Below, piece by piece: positions 24,722 to 31,685 of a stretch of DNA of 64,000 nucleotides. Source of the stretch: Faecalibacterium sp. I4-3-84 (lineage in GTDB: Bacteria; Bacillota; Clostridia; Oscillospirales; Ruminococcaceae); the NCBI RefSeq assembly GCF_023347255.1, contig NZ_CP094466.1, positions 2,914,001 to 2,978,000 on the forward strand, written 5' to 3'. Below the pieces are notes generated by a model, which made no database searches, was not told the origin of the DNA, and saw only the letters and a program-made list of their open reading frames with translations. The position numbers and the translations under genes are program-made. Within the stretch, counting starts at the first letter, position 1. Each line of letters starts with the position of its first letter.

Positions 24722-25444
24722 ATGGCAGTCGTTTCTATGAAGCAGCTTCTCGAAGCAGGTGTGCACTTCGGTCACCAGACCCGCCGCTGGAACCCCAAGA
24801 TGGCAAAGTACATCTTCACCGAGCGCAACGGCATCTATATCATCGATCTGCAGAAGACCGTGAAGAAGCTGGACGAGGCTTACAACTACGTGAAGGAAGT
24901 TGCAGCTGAGGGCGGCGACATCCTGTTCGTCGGCACCAAGAAGCAGGCTCAGGAGTCCATCCGTGACGAGGCTCTGCGCTGCGGCATGCACTATGTCAAT
25001 GCTCGCTGGCTGGGCGGTATGCTGACCAACTTCCGCACCATCCGCAAGCGCATCGACCGTATGGATCAGCTGGCTAAGATGAAGGAGAACGGCACCTTCG
25101 AGCTGCTGCCCAAGAAGGAAGTTGCCAAGCTGGAGCTGGAGATGGAGAAGCTGGACAAGTACCTGGGCGGTGTCAAGAACATGAAGACCCTGCCGAAGGC
25201 TATGTTCATCGTTGATCCTCACAAGGAGCGCATCGCTGTTGCTGAGGCCCGCAAGCTGAACATCCCCATCGTGGCTATCGTTGATACCAACTGCAACCCC
25301 GACGAGATCGATTACGTGATCCCCGGCAACGACGACGCAATCCGCGCTGTCAAGCTGATCGCTGGCGCTATGGCTGACGCTGTGCTGGAAGGCAAGCAGG
25401 GCAACCAGGAGGCCGCTCCCGCTGAGGATGCAGCAAACGCCTGA
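24722..25444 (+). CDS. rpsB: 30S ribosomal protein S2, 240 aa
   Basis: A clear S2: [22 protein letters not shown] at the N-terminus, [33 protein letters not shown], and [22 protein letters not shown]. The start is ATG 24722 behind TCTGGAGGTA. Codon use is biased toward preferred codons (for example GCT, GTT, AAG), as expected for a highly expressed gene. It is co-transcribed with tsf, 48 bases downstream, the usual bacterial pair. Confidence 0.98.
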   Translation: MAVVSMKQLLEAGVHFGHQTRRWNPKMAKYIFTERNGIYIIDLQKTVKKLDEAYNYVKEVAAEGGDILFVGTKKQAQESIRDEALRCGMHYVNARWLGGMLTNFRTIRKRIDRMDQLAKMKENGTFELLPKKEVAKLELEMEKLDKYLGGVKNMKTLPKAMFIVDPHKERIAVAEARKLNIPIVAIVDTNCNPDEIDYVIPGNDDAIRAVKLIAGAMADAVLEGKQGNQEAAPAEDAANA

Positions 25445-25492
25445 TTTCCCATCCCACAAACAACAAAATAACGTGTAAGGGAGAATACGAAA

Positions 25493-26416
25493 ATGGCTAT
25501 TTCTGCAAAGGACGTTATGGAACTGCGCAAGCAGACCGACTGCGGCATGATGGAGTGCAAGAAGGCTCTGACCGAGGCTGACGGCAACTTCGAGAAGGCA
25601 ATCGAGATCCTGCGTGAGCGTGGTCTGGCTACCGCTGCCAAGAAGGCAAGCCGTACCGCTGCCGAGGGCATGGTCTACGCTGACTACTGCCCCGAGTGCA
25701 AGGTGGGTGTTGTCATCGAGGTCAACGCTGAGACCGACTTCGTCGCCAAGAACGACAAGTTCGTTGCTTTCGTCAAGGAGGCTACTCAGGTCATCATGAA
25801 GCAGAACCCTGCTGATGTTGAGGCTCTGATGGCTTGCAAGACCGAGAACGGCGAGACCGTGGACGAGGCTCTGAAGAACCTGATCCTGGTCATCAAGGAG
25901 AACATCAAGGTTCGCCGTTTCGTCCGTTACGAGGGCGTTTGCTCTGCATACGTCCACGGCGGCGGCACCCACGGCATTCTGGTCAACTTCGAGACCACCA
26001 ACGGCATCGAGGCTAAGGACGAGTTCGTTACCTACGGCAAGGACATCGCTATGCAGGTCGCAGCTGCTAACCCCGGCTATGTCGATGAGGCTTCTGTCCC
26101 CGCTGAGGTCGTGGCCAAGGAGAAGGAGATCATGCTGGCTCAGATGGCTGGCGATCCCAAGACCGCTAACAAGCCCGAGGCTGTGAAGCAGAAGATGATC
26201 GAGGGCAAGATCAAGAAGTTCTTCAAGGAGAACTGCCTGGTCGATCAGGAGTTCGTCAAGGACGGCGACCTGACCGTTGCTCAGTACACCGCTAAGGTCG
26301 CTAAGGATCTGGGCGGCGACATCAAGATCGTCAAGTTCACCCGCTTCCAGAAGGGCGAAGGCCTGGAGAAGCGTGCTGACGACTTCGCTGCTGAAGTTGC
26401 AAGCATGGTGAAGTAA
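25493..26416 (+). CDS. tsf: Elongation factor Ts, 307 aa
   Basis: Guanine nucleotide exchange factor for EF-Tu. The UBA-like N-terminus contains [17 protein letters not shown] (family motif LRxxTGAGMMDCKKAL) and the core has [14 protein letters not shown], which contacts EF-Tu. The C-terminal part includes [17 protein letters not shown]. Start ATG 25493 behind AAGGGAGAATAC. It shows the same strong codon bias as rpsB. Confidence 0.98.
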   Translation: MAISAKDVMELRKQTDCGMMECKKALTEADGNFEKAIEILRERGLATAAKKASRTAAEGMVYADYCPECKVGVVIEVNAETDFVAKNDKFVAFVKEATQVIMKQNPADVEALMACKTENGETVDEALKNLILVIKENIKVRRFVRYEGVCSAYVHGGGTHGILVNFETTNGIEAKDEFVTYGKDIAMQVAAANPGYVDEASVPAEVVAKEKEIMLAQMAGDPKTANKPEAVKQKMIEGKIKKFFKENCLVDQEFVKDGDLTVAQYTAKVAKDLGGDIKIVKFTRFQKGEGLEKRADDFAAEVASMVK

Positions 26417-26438
26417 TTTAACTTCCAAAGTTGAATTG

Positions 26439-26479
26439 GGAGCTGCAGTACCCGTAACAGGGCGCTGCGGCTCCTTTTT
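26439..26479 (+). terminator. Intrinsic terminator after tsf
   Basis: Stem GGAGCTGCAG (26439-26448) with CTGCGGCTCC (26465-26474, one T-G pair), then TTTTT. Confidence 0.88.
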
Positions 26480-26543
26480 GTTTGTGTTTGCCGGGCGGAT
26501 GTGCTATCATAGAGAAAACGGAAAGAAGGGAGGACGAAAAGCA

Positions 26544-26594
26544 ATGCGCAGTGTAAACAAAACGTCTCTCCGAATGGAGAGCATGATCGGATAA
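26544..26594 (+). CDS. Candidate upstream ORF, 16 aa
   Basis: ATG 26544 behind a strong GGGAGG opens a 16-codon frame ([11 protein letters not shown]...MIG) ending TAA 26592-26594. The stop codon touches the AAGGAG ribosome site of the alpha/beta-hydrolase gene (ATG 26607), so terminating ribosomes could feed its translation. Nothing else supports it. Confidence 0.35.
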   Translation: MRSVNKTSLRMESMIG

Positions 26595-26606
26595 GGAGAA
26601 TCCCTT

Positions 26607-27299
26607 ATGAAAAAACAAACCATGACTCTTGCGGGCATCCCGGCCATCCTGTACGGCAGCCGGAGCCGGAATGTTTACCTCTATCTCCATGGCAAGAACG
26701 GCTGCAAGGAAGAGGCAGAACGTTTTGCCGCTACAGCCTGTGAAGCGGGCTGGCAGGTGCTGGCTATCGACCTGCCCGAGCATGGCGCACGGAAAAACAG
26801 CCCGGAACGGCTTCTGCCGTGGGTGGCTGTGCCGGAGATAGAAGCCGTATACGCCCGCATGAAGCCGGTGTGGGCGCATATCCGGCTGTATGGCGTGAGC
26901 ATCGGCGCGTGGCTTGCCATGCAGGCGCTGCAGGGAGACGCGTCGGAACAGGCCCTTCTGGTCTCTCCGGTGGTGGATATGGAAGCTCTCATCACGAATA
27001 TGATGCAATATGCCCATGTGACCGAGGAACAGCTGCAGCGGGCAGGGGAGATCCCCACGGATCTTGGGGAGACCCTCTCATGGCCGTATCTGTGCTGGGT
27101 GCGGGAACATCCGCTGCACTGGCATGGCCGCACGCAGGTGCTGTATGGTGACAGGGATGCCCTGACCAGCCGCACCATGATCGAGCGCTTCCGTCAGGAA
27201 AGCGGGGCGCATCTGACGATCATGGAAGGCGGGGAGCACTGGTTCCACACCCCAGTGCAGATGGCGGTCCTTCAAACGTGGGAAGAAGCAAACCTTTGA
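26607..27299 (+). CDS. Alpha/beta-fold hydrolase, 230 aa
   Basis: A small cytoplasmic serine hydrolase of unknown substrate. The nucleophile elbow is GVSIG (Ser about residue 98); the oxyanion strand YLYLHGKNG is near residue 27; the acid is likely in YGDRDALT and the base in GGEHWFHT. No signal peptide. The start is ATG 26607 behind ATAAGGAGAATCC. Similar short hydrolases include carboxylesterases and peptidase-like lipases; the sequence does not decide. It ends just before a repeat-rich spacer. Confidence 0.82.
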   Translation: MKKQTMTLAGIPAILYGSRSRNVYLYLHGKNGCKEEAERFAATACEAGWQVLAIDLPEHGARKNSPERLLPWVAVPEIEAVYARMKPVWAHIRLYGVSIGAWLAMQALQGDASEQALLVSPVVDMEALITNMMQYAHVTEEQLQRAGEIPTDLGETLSWPYLCWVREHPLHWHGRTQVLYGDRDALTSRTMIERFRQESGAHLTIMEGGEHWFHTPVQMAVLQTWEEANL

Positions 27300-27333
27300 T
27301 TCTTGTGCTTTGCAACTGGGCAGAAGATTTAGA

Positions 27334-27359
27334 ATGGCCTCCGCGTGCGCTCTGGCCAT
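27334..27359 (+). repeat. 26-bp repeat, copy A (inverted partner at 27570-27595)
   Basis: The 26 bases, beginning ATGGCCTCCGCG and ending CTCTGGCCAT, are present as an exact reverse complement at 27570-27595. Flanking bases are also partly conserved (GATTT before, AGCGGAA / AGAGGAA after), so the unit is longer than 26 bp. Confidence 0.9.
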
Positions 27360-27388
27360 TTCCAGCGGAAGTATTATTTTTATATTTG

Positions 27389-27428
27389 CAAACCAGCAAA
27401 GCCTGCGGGCTTTGCTGGTTTGTTTTTT
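27389..27428 (+). terminator. Strong intrinsic terminator after the hydrolase gene
   Basis: Perfect 15-bp stem CAAACCAGCAAAGCC (27389-27403) with GGCTTTGCTGGTTTG (27408-27422), then TTTTTT. Confidence 0.95.
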
Positions 27429-27509
27429 CACGGGAAAGGTCGTGACCGTACACTGCATTTTTTGTGGTGACTATGCATTTTATCTTTGGGACTCTTTCTG
27501 TGAAAAAAT

Positions 27510-27541
27510 GGTTTGAAAACGACCGCAGTCGTTTCCAAACC
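27510..27541. repeat. Long hairpin in the repeat-rich spacer
   Basis: GGTTTGAAAACGAC (27510-27523) and GTCGTTTCCAAACC (27528-27541) pair with a single mismatch around a CGCA loop. No T run follows, so it is not a classical terminator. It lies between the two 26-bp repeats, within 27300-27697, which holds no gene. Confidence 0.8.
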
Positions 27542-27569
27542 ACAATATCAAATAAATTTTCCTCTGCTT

Positions 27570-27595
27570 ATGGCCAGAGCGCACGCGGAGGCCAT
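27570..27595 (-). repeat. 26-bp repeat, copy B (inverted relative to copy A)
   Basis: Exact reverse complement of 27334-27359; the two copies are separated by 210 bp containing a terminator and a hairpin. Confidence 0.9.
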
Positions 27596-27620
27596 TTCAA
27601 ATCATAGAAGCTTACAGCAA

Positions 27621-27661
27621 CAAAAACTACCGCTGACGGTTTTTACGCCGTCAGCGGCAGT
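27621..27661 (-). terminator. Intrinsic terminator of cstA
   Basis: Stem 27626-27639 with 27648-27661 (ACTACCGCTGACGG against CCGTCAGCGGCAGT, one G-T pair); on the minus strand it ends in TTTTTG. Confidence 0.92.
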
Positions 27662-27697
27662 TTGCATTTACAGATTCAGTTCAGCAGGATCTGAAAC

Positions 27698-29425
27698 TCA
27701 GACCTTTGCTTCGCTGTTGTGCTCAGCATTCTTATAGGCCTTGAAGGAGTGGAACACGATGTTCAGGCCCAGAACGATCAGCAGCACGGCCAGGATCAGC
27801 TGCAGGCCGTTTGCAATGAACACAGCACCCCAAGTGGTCTCGCCAGCGGGGATGGTGACAGCAGCGGCATTGCTGATGGCCTTGACCATGGCGATCAGGC
27901 GCTGCACCAGAGCGGTGAAGGTGACGCACAGCATGATGACCAGCGGAGGGAAGATCATCTTGTTGCTGCGGCCGGTGACCTTCAGGAACACGCACAGGGT
28001 GGCCAGAACCAGAGCGCTCAGCAGCTGGTTTGCAGAACCGAACAGGGGCCAGATGTTGGCGTAGCCGATCTTGGTCAGCAGGAAGCCGAAAGCCAGAGTC
28101 AGGAAGGTGGAGAAGTACACGTTGCACAGCAGCTTGCGCCAGCCCTCAGCATGCTCCATGTCGTCCACGCTGAACAGCTCCTGGAAGCTCATGCGGCCGA
28201 TACGGGCCACAGCATCCAGACTGGTCAGGGCCAGTGCGGAAACGCACATGGTCATAAACACAGAGGCAAAGTGCTGGTCCAGGCCAAAGCCCACGAAGAA
28301 GCTGGCAACGCCGCGGCTGAAGACCTGGAACGGGGTGCCGTCTGCGGGGGTGCCGTCTGCAGCAGCAGAAGCACCGGCCACGCACAGGGCGATGACAGCC
28401 AGCAGGCTTTCCAGCACCATGGCACCGTAGCCGACCTTCAGCATATCCTTCTCATTGGTAACGGTCTTGGAGGAAGTGCCGGAAGACACCAGACTGTGGA
28501 AACCGGAAACAGCGCCGCAGGCAACGGTAACGAACAGGATGGGGAACATGGTGCCCAGCTTGGCGTTGGTAAAGCCGGTGAACACCGGCAGGTTCATGAC
28601 GGGATGGTTGACGATCAGGCCCAGAACAGCACCCACGATCATGGCCACGAACATAAAGGTGGTCATGTGGTCACGGGGCTGCTTCAGCAGCCACATGGGC
28701 AGGACAGCAGCAAAGAAGATGTACACAAAGGTGATGTAGCTCCATGCAGCCTTGCCCAGAATGATGGGGAAGTTTGCACCCACCACAAAGGACAGCACGA
28801 TGAATACGATGCTGATCACATTCTCTTTCCAGCCGGTGAAGTGCAGGTTCTTCTGCAGCAGGCCAAAGATCACGGCAAACACCATGAACATGATGGAGAC
28901 CATGCCGGCAGCACCGTTGGTCTGGGCAGCCTCCACCAGAGCACCGTCAGCACCGTAGGCATTGAAGGTGCCGGCCACCATGTCGGCAAAGGCGGCAATG
29001 ACGATGCCGCAGAACAGCCAGCAGAACAGCAGGAACAGCTTGCGGCCGGTCTTGCCGATGTACTTTTCGATCAGCATGCCCATGCTCTTGCCGTCGTTCT
29101 TAACGGAAGCATACAGAGCGCCGAAGTCGGTGACAGCACCGAAGAAGATGCCGCCCAGCAGCACCCACAGCAGCACCGGCAGCCAGCCGAAAGCAGCGGC
29201 CTGGATCGCACCGGTAACAGGGCCTGCACCGGCAATGGAGCTGAACTGGTGTGCAAACACGGTCCAGCCGTCGGTGGGAACGTAGTCCCGGCCGTCCTCA
29301 TGGACAACTGCCGGGGTCTTGGCAGAGGGGTCGATGCCCCACTTGTTTGCCAGCCAGCGGCCGTAAAGCATATAAGCGCCAAACAGACACACGGCTGCGA
29401 TCAATACGATGACCAGCGTATTCAT
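27698..29425 (-). CDS. cstA: CstA family carbon-starvation / peptide or pyruvate transporter, 575 aa
   Basis: A membrane carrier with about 15 helices. The start chosen is the minus-strand ATG at 29425 (MNTLVIVLIA) behind AAAGAGG. Family signatures are present: GWTVFAHQFSSIAGAGPVTGAIQAA near residue 60, GALYASVKNDGKSMG, AVSGFHSLVSSGTSSKTV and the LTSLDAVARIGRM segment. E. coli CstA and BtsT import peptides or pyruvate. The gene is a single-gene unit behind a T-box leader, so expression is expected to rise when one amino acid is short, which favours a peptide/amino-acid role here (inference). Confidence 0.93.
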   Translation of the reverse strand: MNTLVIVLIAAVCLFGAYMLYGRWLANKWGIDPSAKTPAVVHEDGRDYVPTDGWTVFAHQFSSIAGAGPVTGAIQAAAFGWLPVLLWVLLGGIFFGAVTDFGALYASVKNDGKSMGMLIEKYIGKTGRKLFLLFCWLFCGIVIAAFADMVAGTFNAYGADGALVEAAQTNGAAGMVSIMFMVFAVIFGLLQKNLHFTGWKENVISIVFIVLSFVVGANFPIILGKAAWSYITFVYIFFAAVLPMWLLKQPRDHMTTFMFVAMIVGAVLGLIVNHPVMNLPVFTGFTNAKLGTMFPILFVTVACGAVSGFHSLVSSGTSSKTVTNEKDMLKVGYGAMVLESLLAVIALCVAGASAAADGTPADGTPFQVFSRGVASFFVGFGLDQHFASVFMTMCVSALALTSLDAVARIGRMSFQELFSVDDMEHAEGWRKLLCNVYFSTFLTLAFGFLLTKIGYANIWPLFGSANQLLSALVLATLCVFLKVTGRSNKMIFPPLVIMLCVTFTALVQRLIAMVKAISNAAAVTIPAGETTWGAVFIANGLQLILAVLLIVLGLNIVFHSFKAYKNAEHNSEAKV

Positions 29426-29489
29426 TGTTTTTACCTCTTTCCTTTTTTGGCATCCGGCAAATGTCAGCGACATGGGGGCGGCAGGGTGT

Positions 29490-29827
29490 AAAAAAGGCCC
29501 CGTCCTCCTGCGTTCGTTCCATTTGGGACGAACCATCGAAGACGAAGGCCTTCACATACACTGCACATCGTGTATAGAATACTCCGCGATACCACTTCGT
29601 TTGCTGCACAGGGCAGCCACTCCCAGCGTACATACATACGCAGCCCCGTAACGTGGGCAAAACGGCCATGCATTACTGGAAGGCGGGGTCAGCGCCTTTG
29701 TTCACACAGGCTGCTCGCAGGGGAGAACGCTTTGCTCCTGACTGCTGCCCTTGCATCAGATGGGCGGCTCTCTGGGAGAGGGTGCTGCAAAGAATCATGT
29801 CCTGTTCATCGCATTTGCCGAATGATT
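29490..29827 (-). promoter_or_regulatory. T-box riboswitch controlling cstA
   Basis: Read on the minus strand, the leader of about 400 nt contains GTGGTATCGCGG (complement of 29584-29595), matching the T-box consensus (GTGGNACCGCG, one change). This is followed by a terminator formed by AAGGCC...GGCCTTTTTT (29490-29552). Upstream, CCCAGAGAGCCG (complement of about 29766-29777) matches the AGAGAG-containing distal part of Stem I. The UGGU of the T-box would pair with an ACCA tRNA end. The specifier codon could not be assigned safely. Confidence 0.83.
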
Positions 29828-29833
29828 GTCCGT

Positions 29834-29862
29834 ATTTTAGTGCGGGATTCACAAATTGTCAA
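29834..29862 (-). promoter_or_regulatory. Promoter of the cstA T-box leader
   Basis: Minus strand TTGACA (29857-29862), a 17-base spacer and TAAAAT (29834-29839); predicted start near 29827. Confidence 0.9.
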
Positions 29863-29996
29863 TATCTTTGGCACAAGTTCGGAGGATGCACTAATTCAGA
29901 AAAGCGTTCTGCAAGAATTTTTAGATGATTTTTGTTCATGCGTGAAACGAAGAAAACTATACACACAAACGGATGAAAAGAGTTCACGCCAAGGAC

Positions 29997-30025
29997 TTGA
30001 CTTTCACACTTTGATGTGCTAAAGT
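29997..30025 (+). promoter_or_regulatory. Promoter of the yerC gene
   Basis: TTGACT (29997-30002), a 17-base spacer, TAAAGT (30020-30025). A leader of about 90 bases precedes yerC. Confidence 0.82.
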
Positions 30026-30121
30026 GGTGATGCAAGAAAGAACCTGAACATTTCCGGAACATTTAAAAGAGGGAACGCTCCCAAAACCGGACAGGCCGCT
30101 GCGGCGGCAAGGAGAACATTC

Positions 30122-30439
30122 ATGGCAGATAAAAATTCCAGAAGAAACCAGACCACCGATGCACTGTTTGATGCCATCCTCAGTCTGGAAACGCGGGAGG
30201 AGTGCTACAACTTCTTTGAAGACCTGTGCACTGTAAAGGAGATCTCGGATATGGCGCAGCGGCTGGAAGCGGCAAAAATGCTGCTGGACGGCAGGACCTA
30301 CGATCAGATCGTGAAGGCAGTGGAGATCAGCACGGCCACCATCAGCCGCATCAACCGCTGCATCCAGTACGGCTCCGGCGGCTACCGCGAGACTATCGAA
30401 AAGGTGCGCGGCACCCAGAACCCTAAAAAGCAGGAGTAA
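30122..30439 (+). CDS. YerC/YecD TrpR-related DNA-binding protein, 105 aa
   Basis: A Trp-repressor-fold protein. The helix-turn-helix is MAQRLEAAKMLLDGRTYDQIVKAVEISTATISRINRCIQYG, with the family-typical YGSGGYRE tail. YerC is present in most Firmicutes as a small cytoplasmic protein of uncertain target. Start ATG 30122 behind CAAGGAGAACATTC. No tryptophan genes lie nearby, so a role in trp regulation is not implied. Confidence 0.9.
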   Translation: MADKNSRRNQTTDALFDAILSLETREECYNFFEDLCTVKEISDMAQRLEAAKMLLDGRTYDQIVKAVEISTATISRINRCIQYGSGGYRETIEKVRGTQNPKKQE

Positions 30440-30513
30440 CACCGGCGTACCCGGCAGACATAGAATGGGGCGTACACCGCCCCTGACCGGATGAACGAAA
30501 GGAAGGTTTTATC

Positions 30514-30837
30514 ATGTCTGCTGAGAACTGTATCGATACCACCCGCTGCCCCTGCCCCTGCCTGCCCAAGGTGACGCTGGAGCAGGCGGTCGTTGACCTT
30601 GTGGAGAGCATCGCTCTGCAGGAAAATGCCCTGAGCCACATCCTGTGTGCCGAAAGCCGGAAGATGGATGCCGCCATGAAACTGGACGGTCTGGACCTGT
30701 GCAAGCTGCTGGAAGTAAACGATTCGGCCACCAACATGGTGCACGCCGTGGCAAACCTGGAGCTGGTGCTCAAGGATAAGCTGGAGTTCGTCTCCAACAA
30801 CCTGTACTATCCGCCTGCGGATGCCGCAGCGAAGTAA
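30514..30837 (+). CDS. Small Cys-containing helical protein, 107 aa, function unknown
   Basis: ATG 30514 behind GAAAGGAAGG. The N-terminus has a RCPCPCLPK cluster. A helical body follows with LEQAVVDLVESIALQENALSHILCAESRKMDAAM and a second half LLEVNDSATNMVHAVANLELVLKDKLE. This resembles a loose family of about 100-residue clostridial proteins (motif SIALxExALSHI, then EVNxS) that are frequent in spore-forming species and sometimes sit by exosporium-type genes. That link is from memory of the family and not shown here. It has its own terminator. Confidence 0.6.
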   Translation: MSAENCIDTTRCPCPCLPKVTLEQAVVDLVESIALQENALSHILCAESRKMDAAMKLDGLDLCKLLEVNDSATNMVHAVANLELVLKDKLEFVSNNLYYPPADAAAK

Positions 30838-30846
30838 GAAGATGCG

Positions 30847-30882
30847 GAAAGGCCTGTCCGGATGCCGGGCGGGCCTTTTCTC
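30847..30882 (+). terminator. Intrinsic terminator
   Basis: AAGGCCTGTCCGG pairs with CCGGGCGGGCCTT (one G-T pair) around ATG, followed by TTC-rich sequence; it lies just after the small helical protein gene. Confidence 0.82.
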
Positions 30883-30922
30883 TGCTTGAATGCATAATTT
30901 TTGTAAAAACCATTTGTTGGAA

Positions 30923-30951
30923 TTGCTGATAACGGGATTCTGTGCTATACT
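30923..30951 (+). promoter_or_regulatory. Promoter of the HAD phosphatase gene
   Basis: TTGCTG (30923-30928), a 17-base spacer, TATACT (30946-30951). The predicted start near 30958 lies after the earliest in-frame start codons and so favours the TTG start at 30990. Confidence 0.75.
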
Positions 30952-30989
30952 ATACAATGTATCACCATGAAAGTGAGGAAATTTACAAA

Positions 30990-31643
30990 TTGCTGAACTA
31001 CGATGCGATCCTGTTTGATGTGGACGGGACCCTGATCGATTCCGCTCCCGGTATCATAAATACATTAAAAGAAGTCTTTGCCAGGATGGGCGTGGACACC
31101 ACAAATGTGAACCTGCGCCGCTACCTTGGCCCGCCGCTGCGCAAGAGCTTTGGTGAGCACTTTACCGACCCGGCCCTCATTGAAAAGGCCACCGACCTGT
31201 ACCGCGACAGCTACGCCGTCAAGGGCAGCCACGAGTGCGCCGCCTACCCCGGTGCAGCAGAGATGCTGCAGCGCCTGAAGGACGCGGGCCTTGTGCTGTG
31301 CACCGCTACCTCCAAGCCCACGCAGGTCGTCACGCCCATTCTGGAAGAAAAGGGCCTTGCAGGCTATTTTGATTTTATCGGCGGCGCGTCCATGGACGAG
31401 AGCCGCGACACCAAGACCGACGTGGTGCGCCATGTGCTGGCCCAGCCCATGATGCAGGGCAGGCGGGTGCTGATGGTGGGCGACCGCAACGACGACATGC
31501 GCGGCGCTGCGGACTGCGGGCTGGATGCCGCCGGTGCGCTGTACGGCTACGGCAGCAGGGAAGAGCTGGAACCCTTCCACCCGGTGCTGCTGGCCGAAAG
31601 CTGCGCCAGCCTTGCAGACCAGATCCTGAACGGACAGGCATGA
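30990..31643 (+). CDS. HAD hydrolase of the phosphoglycolate phosphatase / PpaX type, 217 aa
   Basis: The start TTG 30990 (MLNYDAILFDVDGT) is preferred because it follows GTGAGGAAA and the promoter start maps just upstream; ATG 30957 is at the transcript edge. Motif I DVDGTLIDS, motif II TATSKP, motif III lysine about KTDVVRH, motif IV VGDRNDDMRGA, and a helical cap between I and II. Gph-like enzymes remove phosphate from 2-phosphoglycolate or pyrophosphate. The true substrate is open. The following SGNH hydrolase gene starts 42 bases later and may be co-transcribed. Confidence 0.87.
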   Translation: MLNYDAILFDVDGTLIDSAPGIINTLKEVFARMGVDTTNVNLRRYLGPPLRKSFGEHFTDPALIEKATDLYRDSYAVKGSHECAAYPGAAEMLQRLKDAGLVLCTATSKPTQVVTPILEEKGLAGYFDFIGGASMDESRDTKTDVVRHVLAQPMMQGRRVLMVGDRNDDMRGAADCGLDAAGALYGYGSREELEPFHPVLLAESCASLADQILNGQA

Positions 31644-31685
31644 CCGGAAGGCCCTGTGCCGGAAACGAAGTGAATGGTGAGAGAT

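Noticed and set aside
29700-29760. Assignment of the T-box specifier codon
   Set aside because: Several triplets in the predicted Stem I internal loop (for example TTC or CTC) fit by eye; without a structure model any choice would be a guess.
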